From: Eubacterium maltosivorans
GTDB lineage: Bacteria; Bacillota; Clostridia; Eubacteriales; Eubacteriaceae
Reading direction: 5' to 3'
DNA: 64,000 nt
NCBI RefSeq assembly: GCF_002441855.2
Contig: NZ_CP029487.1
Span: 806,001-870,000, forward strand
The position numbers were made by a program, and so were the translations under genes. Within the stretch, counting starts at the first letter, position 1. Every line of letters starts with the position of its first letter. Below are positions 49,958 through 59,224 of this stretch, in pieces. Below the pieces are notes generated by a model, which had not been told where the DNA came from, made no database searches, and saw only the letters and a list, made by a program, of their open reading frames with translations.

Positions 49958-50965
49958 CTACAGCCTGATGGCCTGTGTGAGAATGTACTCGGAGTTGGAC
50001 TTTTTTCCTGGAACCGGCTTTTTCCAGAGCGGATCGCCGTTGGCGTCTGAGCATTTCAGGCGCAGCAGGCTGTACCAGTTTTCAACACGGATGGTCCCGT
50101 CTATCAAACGGGCGGCAAAGGCCTGTGCCCAGGTTGCCAGCTGGCGCAGCCGGTTTTTTCTGGCGTCCTTGCGGTCAGGCTTCCCGCTCTTGCCGGGGCC
50201 TGGTATACCAGCCTCTGGCCGCAGGCCCAGAGGGCCCTGAACAACCTTTTGGGCATAGGTTGCGTTTTTCTGAAAATCCCGCCTTCTGGCCTCGGCCTGC
50301 TCTTCCTCAAAATAGACCACCAGCTCCCCGGCCTCCAGCAGCTCTAAAATATCCTCGGTCAAAAGCTTCTCATAGACCTCGGAGCTGTAACGGCAGTGCT
50401 TGATCATCTCGAGGGTGAGCACCCGGTGGCAGTACTGGAGCTTTTTAAAGCAGGCGAATTCCCGCCGCTTTTTACAGTCGGGGCAAAAAAGAACCGGTAT
50501 GAGGAAGATGGTGATCTCCTCATACCGGTTGATTACAATGCGCACCGCGAAACCATTACGGTTCAGCTTTCTAAGACACTTGCGTGTCTTTTTCCTGAGC
50601 CGTTTTTTATATTTTTTGTTGTAGCTTGTCAATACCGCCTTGCCGCTGGTCGTCCTTTTTAGGCGGGGCTTTCGCTTTCTTCTGCGTTTTGGCGGCTTTG
50701 GTTTTTCCCCCTCTTTTTCGGGCCCGGGCGCGGCGATGTCCAATACTTCCCTGTCAATCGGAATATCGTTCTGGCAGCGCAGCTCAAGGCCTTCGTTAAG
50801 GTTTAGCTCATATAGACGGGGAACCTTTTCGGTCGTTTTGATCATCGTTTCCACAAGCGCCCGCGCCGCCGGGGTTGGCGCTTTGAGGATGGCCTGGGCC
50901 GGGGTATCTTCTGGGGTGATGAGGGGGATTAAGGTGTAGTGGGATTCGGGCAGGTGGATGGTCAT
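49958..50965 (-). CDS. Basic protein of unknown function, first gene of the island
   Basis: The 335-residue protein is not recognised. A central block (about 100-140) is very rich in Lys/Arg (KPPKRRRKRKPRLKRT and KKYKKRLRKKTRKCLRKL), fit for nucleic-acid binding. It is followed by a beta-rich part with a CPDC pair. The C-terminal RLIDGTIRVENWYSLLRL and EYILTQAIRL segments look like a conserved end. The ATG at 50965 has AAAGGAG upstream. It shares orientation and spacing with the phage-like genes that follow, so it is probably part of the same element. Confidence 0.55.
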   Translation of the reverse strand: MTIHLPESHYTLIPLITPEDTPAQAILKAPTPAARALVETMIKTTEKVPRLYELNLNEGLELRCQNDIPIDREVLDIAAPGPEKEGEKPKPPKRRRKRKPRLKRTTSGKAVLTSYNKKYKKRLRKKTRKCLRKLNRNGFAVRIVINRYEEITIFLIPVLFCPDCKKRREFACFKKLQYCHRVLTLEMIKHCRYSSEVYEKLLTEDILELLEAGELVVYFEEEQAEARRRDFQKNATYAQKVVQGPLGLRPEAGIPGPGKSGKPDRKDARKNRLRQLATWAQAFAARLIDGTIRVENWYSLLRLKCSDANGDPLWKKPVPGKKSNSEYILTQAIRL

Positions 50966-51019
50966 AATGGGGGCTCCTTTGTTATTTTTGAATTTGGCGG
51001 GCGGTGGGCGCATTGGGTT

Positions 51020-51077
51020 TTAAAAAAAGAAAAACCGGCAAGCGAAACGCATATTGCTATGCTTTCGCTTGCCGGTT
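51020..51077 (-). terminator. Terminator of the polysaccharide locus
   Basis: A perfect 15-bp stem (51033-51047 with 51063-51077) is followed on the minus strand by TTTTTCTTTTTTT. It ends the long run of genes that starts at galE. Confidence 0.9.
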
Positions 51078-51163
51078 GATTGGGATGTGTCCCGGAAACC
51101 ATGGATTTTATTATAAGATAAACTGATGACCCTTTCTGTAAAACTAAACACAATTCTTTAAAT

Positions 51164-52594
51164 CTATAAAAGCGATTTTTTAATAAACTTATCCAAAATT
51201 CCACTTTTTTTTGAAATTATAATTATTGTCAATGTTATTGCCGCAATTATCAAATATCTTATAAGTAAATAATTTATAAATAATGCAGTACAACTTCCTG
51301 TTATACAAACAATTAATAACGTACCTAACAAATATTTTAAACTTATAACTTTTTCCGTTAATAGTTTTTTACACCGTATATAATGAAGTATAAATAGCAA
51401 CAGCTTTGAAATACAGGTAGCATATGCTGCTGCTATATATCCAAATTTTTTAATCATAAAATAATTAAAAATTATATTTGCAGTCATACACATTAGTGTC
51501 GTAACAGATATATAACCAGTTTTTTTCATAAAGTATTCCACACCTACAGAAAAAATATACATAAAATTCAAAAAAACTGCTATTGTTAATGGGATAAACG
51601 CATAGATACTATCCCAATAATCTGATTCCGTCATAATATGTATAATATCAGGTCCAATCAATAAAAAAACACAGCTTATATACATAAAAAAAATGATTAA
51701 CAGGTTATTTTTTCTTATCAGTGTTTTGTAGTCTTTTTTGCCTAATAATGAATAAAACCAAGGCGTCCATGCATTATCTATGGATGTCATTATTACTGAC
51801 AGTACCATCGTAATATTTACTGCAAGACCATATATTCCAGCCTCAGAATTCCCCACCATTGCCTGAATCATTATTTTATCACATTGTGAAAGAAGCGAAA
51901 CTGAAAACTGGTGAGGCAGCAATGGCATACCAAGTCTTAAAGCATACTTATTAGCTGCTTTATATCGCTTTAATTTTGCCTTTCTACTTTGTAAAAACAA
52001 AATATATATTGCAACACAAATGGTCCCCACTGCTGTTCCAGTGATTCTAGCGGTTGAGCGGTCACCTGATAAAAAGAAAAAGCAAAGAAATATAGAGGTC
52101 CCAACATTAATTCCTGTCATCACGAAAGCAATCACTAAATTTTGAACGTACTGTCCTTCTATAACATATTTACACCCCATTATTCCATAAATTGCTGATG
52201 CAATACTTTGGATAACCAGCAAATTAAGAACAAGTGTACTCATCCAAACATTTGAAAAATCTATTAATGTAAATATTGTATTTATTAAAAGTAACCCACC
52301 CCCGCCAACCATTAACAATAGCTGAAACACTGATGAAACATATCTGTCGAAATTTTCTTTAAAGTCAAACTTTGCAACCTTAATTGACCCGGAAATTCCA
52401 AGGCCTATGGCAATACTAAGAATATTCTCATAAGAAATATAAGTGTTGTAGATTCCAAAATCATCCGTGGTCAAAAGTCTAGTAAACAGTGGAATGGTAA
52501 GAAATGGGATACCTTTTATCAACATATTACCTATTGTATACCAAACTCCCGCCTTTATTCCATTATATTTATTTTCTTTATTCACCCGCCTCAT
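51164..52594 (-). CDS. Polysaccharide flippase (Wzx/MATE-like)
   Basis: The 476-residue membrane protein has about 12-14 hydrophobic helices and the family opening: a basic start, then GIKAGVWYTIGNMLIKGIPFLTIPLF, FTRLLTTDDFGIYNTYISY. It moves lipid-linked oligosaccharide units to the outer face of the membrane. It is the last gene of the locus and AT-rich. It fits with the multi-helix protein at 56284-57540, which may be the polymerase of the same pathway. Confidence 0.9.
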   Translation of the reverse strand: MRRVNKENKYNGIKAGVWYTIGNMLIKGIPFLTIPLFTRLLTTDDFGIYNTYISYENILSIAIGLGISGSIKVAKFDFKENFDRYVSSVFQLLLMVGGGGLLLINTIFTLIDFSNVWMSTLVLNLLVIQSIASAIYGIMGCKYVIEGQYVQNLVIAFVMTGINVGTSIFLCFFFLSGDRSTARITGTAVGTICVAIYILFLQSRKAKLKRYKAANKYALRLGMPLLPHQFSVSLLSQCDKIMIQAMVGNSEAGIYGLAVNITMVLSVIMTSIDNAWTPWFYSLLGKKDYKTLIRKNNLLIIFFMYISCVFLLIGPDIIHIMTESDYWDSIYAFIPLTIAVFLNFMYIFSVGVEYFMKKTGYISVTTLMCMTANIIFNYFMIKKFGYIAAAYATCISKLLLFILHYIRCKKLLTEKVISLKYLLGTLLIVCITGSCTALFINYLLIRYLIIAAITLTIIIISKKSGILDKFIKKSLL

Positions 52595-52638
52595 ATCAAA
52601 TTATACCTTTTCTATTATAAGTGTAGCCTTGCTTTTTT

Positions 52639-55044
52639 TCACTGCATCAGATTTCTGAAACGATCAACAATCTCATTATCAAACGCATAATGTATTATTT
52701 TCTTTGGCAGATTTGCTACCATTTTCCTTACCTCATCAATATTGATATCTTTATTCGACAATTGAATTAAAATATCGGCAATTACATCTAAAGCCTCATC
52801 ATTCCAATCATAGCGTGCGATTTCTTGTGTGCCTAATCTGATACCATATCCATAGAATAAGTCTTTATGCTTTTTATTAAGTGTCACATCGCATTTGTAG
52901 GCATTATCATAAATCGTATCCATTTCATCTTTACTGCAACGAATGAAAATTTGATGAGTTGCCGAAATTTGCCCATCTATATTAGCTATATCATATCCTG
53001 CATCTCTCAGTTTTTCACCAAGATAGTTTGAACAATGAACCATATGGCTCATATATGCTGTACCATACTGTTCAAATTCAACAAGCGCAAACAAAAGACA
53101 TATTTTTTGGTGCATTTGTGAATGACGCAGAAATTTCGGATTAATTTCTTTTTCCATCAACTCGTGAAGATTTTTTTCATTAGTCATAATTAATCCTGAA
53201 GCTGGACCGGGAAAAGTTTTATGAGTTCCACCAAACATAATAATATTTCTTTTTGTTTTAAGGGGATTAGGACATAGGCCAGCAGCAATCAACCCCATTA
53301 GCTGACTACAATCCCACATCAAGACGCAGTTTGTAGTATCAATTTTTTCAATATCTAACGGCTTGATTAAATCAGATGGGGCTAAGAGTATATACTGAAT
53401 TCCCTTCTCTTTTACCATCAAATTAACGGCTTCATAATCAAGATCATTCTCATCTAAATCATATGGTGCAGATATTACTTCAACCCCCAATCGCTCCACA
53501 ACCGGCTTAACTGATGCATGTCCACCGTGAGCTTTATCCAAGATCATCATTTTCTCACCTGGCTTACAATTTGTTTTTGTTATCATGTCAATGCAATGCA
53601 TTCCAGTAAATGGACGAGGATCTGTATATTTAGCACCAAATATTCTTTCACATACTTCAGAAATTTTCTGATAAAATGGAAAAAGTTTTTCACAACCAAT
53701 AAAATTATCATCCATATTAAAGGAATAAGTATTATTCATGATATAACGTTCTTGAAATCCAAAACTTAGTGGTAGGTTCGCAAATGGAGAGATTACATTT
53801 TCTGCAGCACATAACGGTAAAGCTGTTTCATGGTATTCTTTAAAATCATGAGAGAAATCGTAAAGCTGATCTAATTCTTTCTGTAAATCTACAGAATAAC
53901 GCCCACCAATTTTTATGTTTTTATCCATCTTAAACAACTTTACACTTCCCTCCTGAACATCACGACATTGGTAATATACTCTTCCATCATAGCTAATTTT
54001 TTCATTTTCATCTGGTTCAACATCACAGATGTAAATATCACCTTTACATCGAAATCTAAATATGGAAGGTCTTATTTTTTTCAAAGAAGCCAAGCCAATA
54101 ATATTACGTTCTTGTACCGCAAGTAAGTAGCAAATTTTTTTCATTATTTTAGAACCCGAATCGTTTAAATATTTATCATCAAACTCTCTCAGTTCTTCCA
54201 ATGAATCGAACTCATGAATAACACCGTTGTTGCATCGTTTAGCATACATATACAGTTCTTCAAGATGTTCATCCTGAATGTCCGCCCAGAACTTATTTGT
54301 TGTTTCTGGTAATTCATATTCTTTATCAAGTATTTCAATGATTTTTTTTGAAAAACGTTTGGAAAAGAAAGCATATCCAAGCGTCACCCAAATATCATAA
54401 CATTTATCGCCATAAAAAGTATCGAGAATACGGTCATCTCCGTCAGTTTCTATACCTCGTTCTGCAGATTTACCCGACATATACAAAGTACAATAATAAG
54501 AGTCATAGGCATAAGTCTGAAAAATATTTTCACTAAAATATAAATCTGAAGATGTAACAATTGTATTCTTCAAATAATTCTTTGCCGCATAAATACTAGC
54601 ATGATTATTTTTACTTGTATACTCTGTTGTCTCTACAAGAATTACCCCATATTTTTCCACCAAATATTCAAAACGTTCTTTCATATGTCCGACAACCAGC
54701 ACAACTTCCATAATGTTTTTTTCATGTAGCTGTTCAATCTGTCGTTCGACTAATTTTTCCCCCTTAACAGTTAACAATCCTTTGGGCAACTCATAGTTTA
54801 GGGGTACAAAACGAGTTGACATACCTGCCGCAAGAATTACAGCATTCTCCACTTTATGAGATTCTAACTCTTTCTCACCTTTTCGGGTAACCATATTTTC
54901 TTTTATAAATCCTTCAACACAAAGATACTCCACTGCATCATTAATAACCTCTTCAGGCTTATATAACTCATGAGCAAATGTCTCTACATCAATTGTTTTA
55001 TTTTCATAACAATAACGAAGTACTTCAAATTGAATCTTAGTCAT
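52639..55044 (-). CDS. Triple fusion: winged helix, nucleotidyltransferase, SHMT-like PLP enzyme
   Basis: The 801-residue protein has three parts. Residues 1-62 form a winged-helix domain. Residues 66-about 300 form a nucleotidyltransferase like phosphocholine cytidylyltransferases, with the NTP loop LAAGMSTRF and the ELPKGLLTV segment. About 410-780 form a fold-type-I PLP domain like serine hydroxymethyltransferase, with PLP lysine K609 in GGTHKTFPGP and aspartate in MWDCSQLMGLIAAGL. The family's usual His after that Asp is Gln here. A link region at 300-410 is unassigned. It may make and activate an amino-alcohol or aminophosphonate head group as a CMP derivative for the polysaccharide. Confidence 0.8.
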   Translation of the reverse strand: MTKIQFEVLRYCYENKTIDVETFAHELYKPEEVINDAVEYLCVEGFIKENMVTRKGEKELESHKVENAVILAAGMSTRFVPLNYELPKGLLTVKGEKLVERQIEQLHEKNIMEVVLVVGHMKERFEYLVEKYGVILVETTEYTSKNNHASIYAAKNYLKNTIVTSSDLYFSENIFQTYAYDSYYCTLYMSGKSAERGIETDGDDRILDTFYGDKCYDIWVTLGYAFFSKRFSKKIIEILDKEYELPETTNKFWADIQDEHLEELYMYAKRCNNGVIHEFDSLEELREFDDKYLNDSGSKIMKKICYLLAVQERNIIGLASLKKIRPSIFRFRCKGDIYICDVEPDENEKISYDGRVYYQCRDVQEGSVKLFKMDKNIKIGGRYSVDLQKELDQLYDFSHDFKEYHETALPLCAAENVISPFANLPLSFGFQERYIMNNTYSFNMDDNFIGCEKLFPFYQKISEVCERIFGAKYTDPRPFTGMHCIDMITKTNCKPGEKMMILDKAHGGHASVKPVVERLGVEVISAPYDLDENDLDYEAVNLMVKEKGIQYILLAPSDLIKPLDIEKIDTTNCVLMWDCSQLMGLIAAGLCPNPLKTKRNIIMFGGTHKTFPGPASGLIMTNEKNLHELMEKEINPKFLRHSQMHQKICLLFALVEFEQYGTAYMSHMVHCSNYLGEKLRDAGYDIANIDGQISATHQIFIRCSKDEMDTIYDNAYKCDVTLNKKHKDLFYGYGIRLGTQEIARYDWNDEALDVIADILIQLSNKDINIDEVRKMVANLPKKIIHYAFDNEIVDRFRNLMQ

Positions 55045-55093
55045 AGTTCTTATCCTCCATATCTTTATACTTTCCTCTTTTATCTTAAAATTA

Positions 55094-56287
55094 TTATTGC
55101 AATTTATTTATAATCCATGAAACTGTTTTTTCGACTGAATCAGGTGATTCATATGTTCCCAAACGTAAAAGATATTTATCTACTTCCCTTTCGTATCTCT
55201 TTTGATTAAATGAATTGATCGCGTTATAAAACTCATTTTGGTTTTGTGAAAGAGGAAATGGTAATGAGCGAATGTCCCAATAAAATCCTCGGTTTTGTAT
55301 ATAACTTTCTAAATCAGGGGCGTAAAGAAAGGTTGGTTTTTTCATTAAAGCTATATCACCCATACAAGATGAGTAATCTGTTATTAACACATCCGCTGCG
55401 CACAATAACTCTTGCATATCGGGATAATCTGTCGCCATTATCACAGAATTACCTTCAATAGCTTCAGACATAGTATGATGTGCTCTAAACAAAAATTTAA
55501 ACTTTTTCTTGAATTTTTGATTCAAGCACTCAACACATTTTTCTACATCAAATTGCATCTTAGACGGTAAAAATCTTGAACTTCTAAAATCTCCACGAAA
55601 AGTCGGAGCATAAAGTACAATGCCACAATTATTATTCTGTTCTATTCCAAAATATTTGTATACTTTGTTAATTATTTCTTTATGTGGACCCAAAAGTATT
55701 GCATTTCTTGGCATTCCATAGTCAAGTACATTCCCTTTATATCCAAACGAATTGTTAAACACTTCTTCTGTCATAAATGCAGAACTAGACAAAAAAGCCG
55801 AATACTTTCTATTTTGCATTTTATAAAAAAATTTATTATAAAATACTGGTACCTTTTCAGAAAACCCGACGGTTTTAAGTGGACTCCCACCATGCCATGT
55901 ATTTAACAGTATCTGCTTATCTCTTATTGGCAAATAAGTTGGCACATGATTATTAGTTACAATGATTTTTGCTGTCACAAACTCTTTAATAAATTGAACA
56001 CCCTTTCGCTGAACAAGATGATATATTTCTTCTAAATATTCAAATTTTTCAGGTTCTAAAAAGGCCCATACTATTTCTTTTTTTGGTAATCTTTTATGCA
56101 AATACTGGCTTATATATTTGGGGTTATCTGAATATTGCTTACCATCAAAACTAAAAAAAAGAATTCTATTTTTATTAATTGGCAGTATCCAAAAAATTTT
56201 CAAAGTATTCATTATTACAATGCTTGCAATATATTTCAAATATGCTTTTAACCTATTAGAAATAGTAAATTTATTTTTAACTTTCAT
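55094..56287 (-). CDS. CDP-glycerol glycerophosphotransferase family protein (TagB/TagF-like)
   Basis: The 397-residue protein has the TagF-type transferase domain: LLNTWHGGSPLKTVGF, VLYAPTFRGDFRSS, FRAHHTM and VLITDYSSCMGDIAL contain the catalytic His residues and the phosphate-binding Ser cluster. It adds glycerol-phosphate, or another CDP-linked polyol or head group, to a wall or capsule polymer. The start at 56287 overlaps the upstream stop (ATGA). Standing beside the nucleotidyltransferase fusion, it may use the CDP-linked product of that gene; this is inference. Confidence 0.9.
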   Translation of the reverse strand: MKVKNKFTISNRLKAYLKYIASIVIMNTLKIFWILPINKNRILFFSFDGKQYSDNPKYISQYLHKRLPKKEIVWAFLEPEKFEYLEEIYHLVQRKGVQFIKEFVTAKIIVTNNHVPTYLPIRDKQILLNTWHGGSPLKTVGFSEKVPVFYNKFFYKMQNRKYSAFLSSSAFMTEEVFNNSFGYKGNVLDYGMPRNAILLGPHKEIINKVYKYFGIEQNNNCGIVLYAPTFRGDFRSSRFLPSKMQFDVEKCVECLNQKFKKKFKFLFRAHHTMSEAIEGNSVIMATDYPDMQELLCAADVLITDYSSCMGDIALMKKPTFLYAPDLESYIQNRGFYWDIRSLPFPLSQNQNEFYNAINSFNQKRYEREVDKYLLRLGTYESPDSVEKTVSWIINKLQ

Positions 56288-57540
56288 TGTAAAACTCCAT
56301 AAAAAACAATCAATAGTGTTGCATATGTCAAAGATACTAAACCGCATATTAGTTTTTCAATCCCACTTGCCCTACACCAATAATCTGAAAAGAAGATAAG
56401 GGAAAACGGTATTAATGAGTAATAATGCCTAAAAATATTAATAGAAGTAATGATAGAAAAAATATATAGCATTAAACAGCACCAATACACTAATTTATCA
56501 GGTTTTTTCTTAAAAACATACAATGCTGCACCAACTGAAATAGGGCACATTATAATATTAAAATTTGCTACTATTGAATACCAAGAAGTCACCTCACCAA
56601 ACATTTCAATTGGCATAATCATGGAGAAAATATAAGTAAAGGGTAATTTGTATATATCTCTTATTCCATTTATTGTTAAATAAGCAATTGTAGTTTTGTC
56701 TAAAGTATTTTCATGTCTAATAATATAATATTCAAATTTGTAAATTATAATATCACTATACTGTATTAACAAAATACAAATAGTTATAATTCCAAAAAAT
56801 CCAATAGCTAGTAACTTTTTTTTATATTTTTTAATGTCAGTTAACTTTTTTACAAATGCAATTACAAAGCATACTAAGAAAAGAAGTATACTAAATCCGC
56901 TTCTTGTTAGCATTAGCATAAGAGAGAATATTAAAACAGCAAATATATCTTTCTTTTTTATTACATTTGACATTCGATATTTTTCTGCTATATATAGTAA
57001 ATAGAATGTTATAAACATAACAAGTTGATCTTTATATGAAAAGCAAGAAAATATAACCGGATACGGCAGGAGTGCCAATAAATATGATGCTTTTGTCGCT
57101 GTTCTGTCTCCATAGATTAAATCCGTAAATCTGAACACATAAACAATAGTAAAGGATGCTAGTAAAATATTTAATATCCTTATACTCCATACTGTTTTAG
57201 TTAAATACGTTAAGATACACACTATCCAGTACCACAATGGAGTGCTTTCAAACGGGTTAGATAATTTATTCCCTACCCAGTCACCCACTGAGGCAAATGC
57301 CGACATAAATGCACTAACATCTATCAGAGAAGTAGCATTCTGAGCATAATACTCAGCACCTTTTTCATATCTATAGTCGTCATAATATGTTGATGAGCCG
57401 ACAAATCCTTCGCTCATATTATTAGCGAAAAAGGCAATAAATAGCAACACAATCACTCTGATGCATATTGCAATCATTACAATTCCTTTTATTTTGCTAC
57501 TTTTTTTATTTTCATTCTGACAGGCTTCACTCATTATCAC
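56284..57540 (-). CDS. Multi-helix membrane protein, candidate Wzy polymerase or GT-C glycosyltransferase
   Basis: The 418-residue protein has about ten or more hydrophobic helices. The first outside loop has YYDDYRYEKGAEYYAQN, an acidic pair near the N-terminus as in GT-C glycosyltransferases such as family 39. In this operon setting it could instead be the repeat-unit polymerase. The start appears to be GTG at 57540 with GGAG seven bases upstream; the ATG at 57534 is the alternative. It overlaps the glycosyltransferase gene upstream by 14 bases. Confidence 0.65.
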   Translation of the reverse strand: MIMSEACQNENKKSSKIKGIVMIAICIRVIVLLFIAFFANNMSEGFVGSSTYYDDYRYEKGAEYYAQNATSLIDVSAFMSAFASVGDWVGNKLSNPFESTPLWYWIVCILTYLTKTVWSIRILNILLASFTIVYVFRFTDLIYGDRTATKASYLLALLPYPVIFSCFSYKDQLVMFITFYLLYIAEKYRMSNVIKKKDIFAVLIFSLMLMLTRSGFSILLFLVCFVIAFVKKLTDIKKYKKKLLAIGFFGIITICILLIQYSDIIIYKFEYYIIRHENTLDKTTIAYLTINGIRDIYKLPFTYIFSMIMPIEMFGEVTSWYSIVANFNIIMCPISVGAALYVFKKKPDKLVYWCCLMLYIFSIITSINIFRHYYSLIPFSLIFFSDYWCRASGIEKLICGLVSLTYATLLIVFYGVLQ

Positions 57541-58618
57541 AAATCTTCTCCAATAATTCTTTCCACCCTTTGTAAAAGGGTTTACTGATATTAATTTTTT
57601 TTTGCGGGCTATAGATTGGCTTTTCTTCTATTTCCATTTTCATACATTTAGCTAGCTGCTCTGGATCATTCTGTCTAAAAAACATCACTTTTTCATATTC
57701 ACCAAGAGTTTCATGTGCATATGGCAAATCCACAAGTAAAATATCTTTTTGTGTTAATTTAAACTCACTAATAGGCAATCCCCACGTTTCAAGTTTTGAT
57801 GGAAATATGAGACAATCAGCAATATCATACATTTCAAAAATTTTTTCTCTTTTTTGTATCCCTATCCACCTAATCTGCTTTAATTCTGAATACTTTTTTC
57901 TTATTTCCCGAGAATATTGATTTTCACTGCCATCAATTGTTAACCAAATTTCGAAATTATCTTTCTTTAAATATTTGCAAGCTTCACAAATTACTTCAAA
58001 ATTTTTAAAAAATCTCGGAAATGCTGGATAAATAAATATTTTTTTCTCTTTTTTATCTTGTATTTTTTCAATAACAAAATCATCTTTTATATCTGGTCTA
58101 GCAACAATTATATTATCGATAGAATACATCTTTTTAAACTCTTCACGCATCCAATCTTGCTGCACAATTACTGCAGATGCACTGCTAATATTTATACGAT
58201 AAAGATATTTATAAAAATATGAAAATGCCACATTTTTAAAACTATATCTTACTTTTGAAAAATCTTTTTCCATAAATGGACTGGGATTATGACAATAAGT
58301 ATATAATTTTTTAACCTTTACATTGGGGGTGATATCATGCAGTGATATCCAAATATCAATGTCATGATTATTAGAATATTTTTTAAAAAAGAAATACTCG
58401 TAATATAATCTATATGCATAATTTTTTCTAGACTTTGGTAGCTCGATAAAATTTATTATATCTTTATATTTTTTGAAAAGAGATTTCTTATGGACAAATG
58501 CAATAATATGGTACCTTTTGTAAATGCCTAATCCTTTAATCGCTTCTAAGCAATCATAATAAATTGCTAGTGGACCTCCTTCATATAAATTTATACCGCT
58601 AAGTACCATTTTCCTCAT
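57527..58618 (-). CDS. Glycosyltransferase, GT-B fold (family 4-like)
   Basis: The 363-residue protein has the two-domain GT-B layout. In the C-terminal domain, IFIYPAFPRFFKNFEVICEA, RWIGIQKREKIFEMYDIADCLIFPSKLETWGLPISEF is the conserved donor-sugar segment with the E-x7-E-type motif (ETWGLPISE). It adds one sugar to the lipid-linked repeat unit; donor and acceptor cannot be read from sequence. Base composition is strongly AT-rich, like the rest of the cassette. Confidence 0.9.
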   Translation of the reverse strand: MRKMVLSGINLYEGGPLAIYYDCLEAIKGLGIYKRYHIIAFVHKKSLFKKYKDIINFIELPKSRKNYAYRLYYEYFFFKKYSNNHDIDIWISLHDITPNVKVKKLYTYCHNPSPFMEKDFSKVRYSFKNVAFSYFYKYLYRINISSASAVIVQQDWMREEFKKMYSIDNIIVARPDIKDDFVIEKIQDKKEKKIFIYPAFPRFFKNFEVICEACKYLKKDNFEIWLTIDGSENQYSREIRKKYSELKQIRWIGIQKREKIFEMYDIADCLIFPSKLETWGLPISEFKLTQKDILLVDLPYAHETLGEYEKVMFFRQNDPEQLAKCMKMEIEEKPIYSPQKKINISKPFYKGWKELLEKICDNE

Positions 58619-58678
58619 TTTTATTAATTTCCTCTCTCAATAAATACTTCCTATATTTTTAGTTGTTTTAAATATTTA

Positions 58679-59224
58679 TTAAAACTTCTTTATCAATTTT
58701 GCGGGTACTCCTCCTACAATACTATAGCTTTCTATATCATCAGTAACTACCGCATTAGCACCAATCACAACGCCGTCACCTATTGTTACCCCTGAAAGAA
58801 TACAGACATTTTCACCGATCCATACATTTTTACCAATTTTTACAGGTTTTGTTTCAAGTAACCTATCATTAGGTGGAGTCTCTAAGTCTAATTTTTGATT
58901 ATAAAACCCATGAGTAGTATCACTGATAAAAACTTTTGAAGCCATTAAACAGTTATCTCCAATTACAACATTCTGATGTGCTACAATATGACTATAATCA
59001 CCTATTAAGCAATTTTTACCAATCCGCAATGTAATTGTTTTGCCTGTTAAATCAATACGACATCCGTGCCCTGTGGTAAACCCTTCACCATATATCATCC
59101 CCTTTTTTCCCCTTATATAAAGTGGCCTCCTAATAAGTCTTGCCTTTGGATAAAATATCTTTGTTAATAAAAATGCTATTGTAGTAGAAATAAACTCTGA
59201 AATTAAATATTTATTTTTTATCAT
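58679..59224 (-). CDS. Left-handed beta-helix acyltransferase
   Basis: The 181-residue protein has hexapeptide repeats ([LIV]-G-x4): LRIGKNCLIGDYSHIV, VVIGDNCLMASKVFI, VKIGKNVWIGENVCILSGVTIGDGVVIGANAVV. The DTTHGFYN segment gives the catalytic His region of maltose-acetyltransferase-type enzymes. It most likely acetylates a sugar of the polymer. Its ATG overlaps the upstream stop by four bases. Confidence 0.9.
   Translation of the reverse strand: MIKNKYLISEFISTTIAFLLTKIFYPKARLIRRPLYIRGKKGMIYGEGFTTGHGCRIDLTGKTITLRIGKNCLIGDYSHIVAHQNVVIGDNCLMASKVFISDTTHGFYNQKLDLETPPNDRLLETKPVKIGKNVWIGENVCILSGVTIGDGVVIGANAVVTDDIESYSIVGGVPAKLIKKF

Noticed and set aside
45905-50965. Intact prophage
   Set aside because: No terminase, portal, capsid, tail, integrase or attachment-site pair is present; only phage-type regulatory and replication-like proteins and a wall peptidase.
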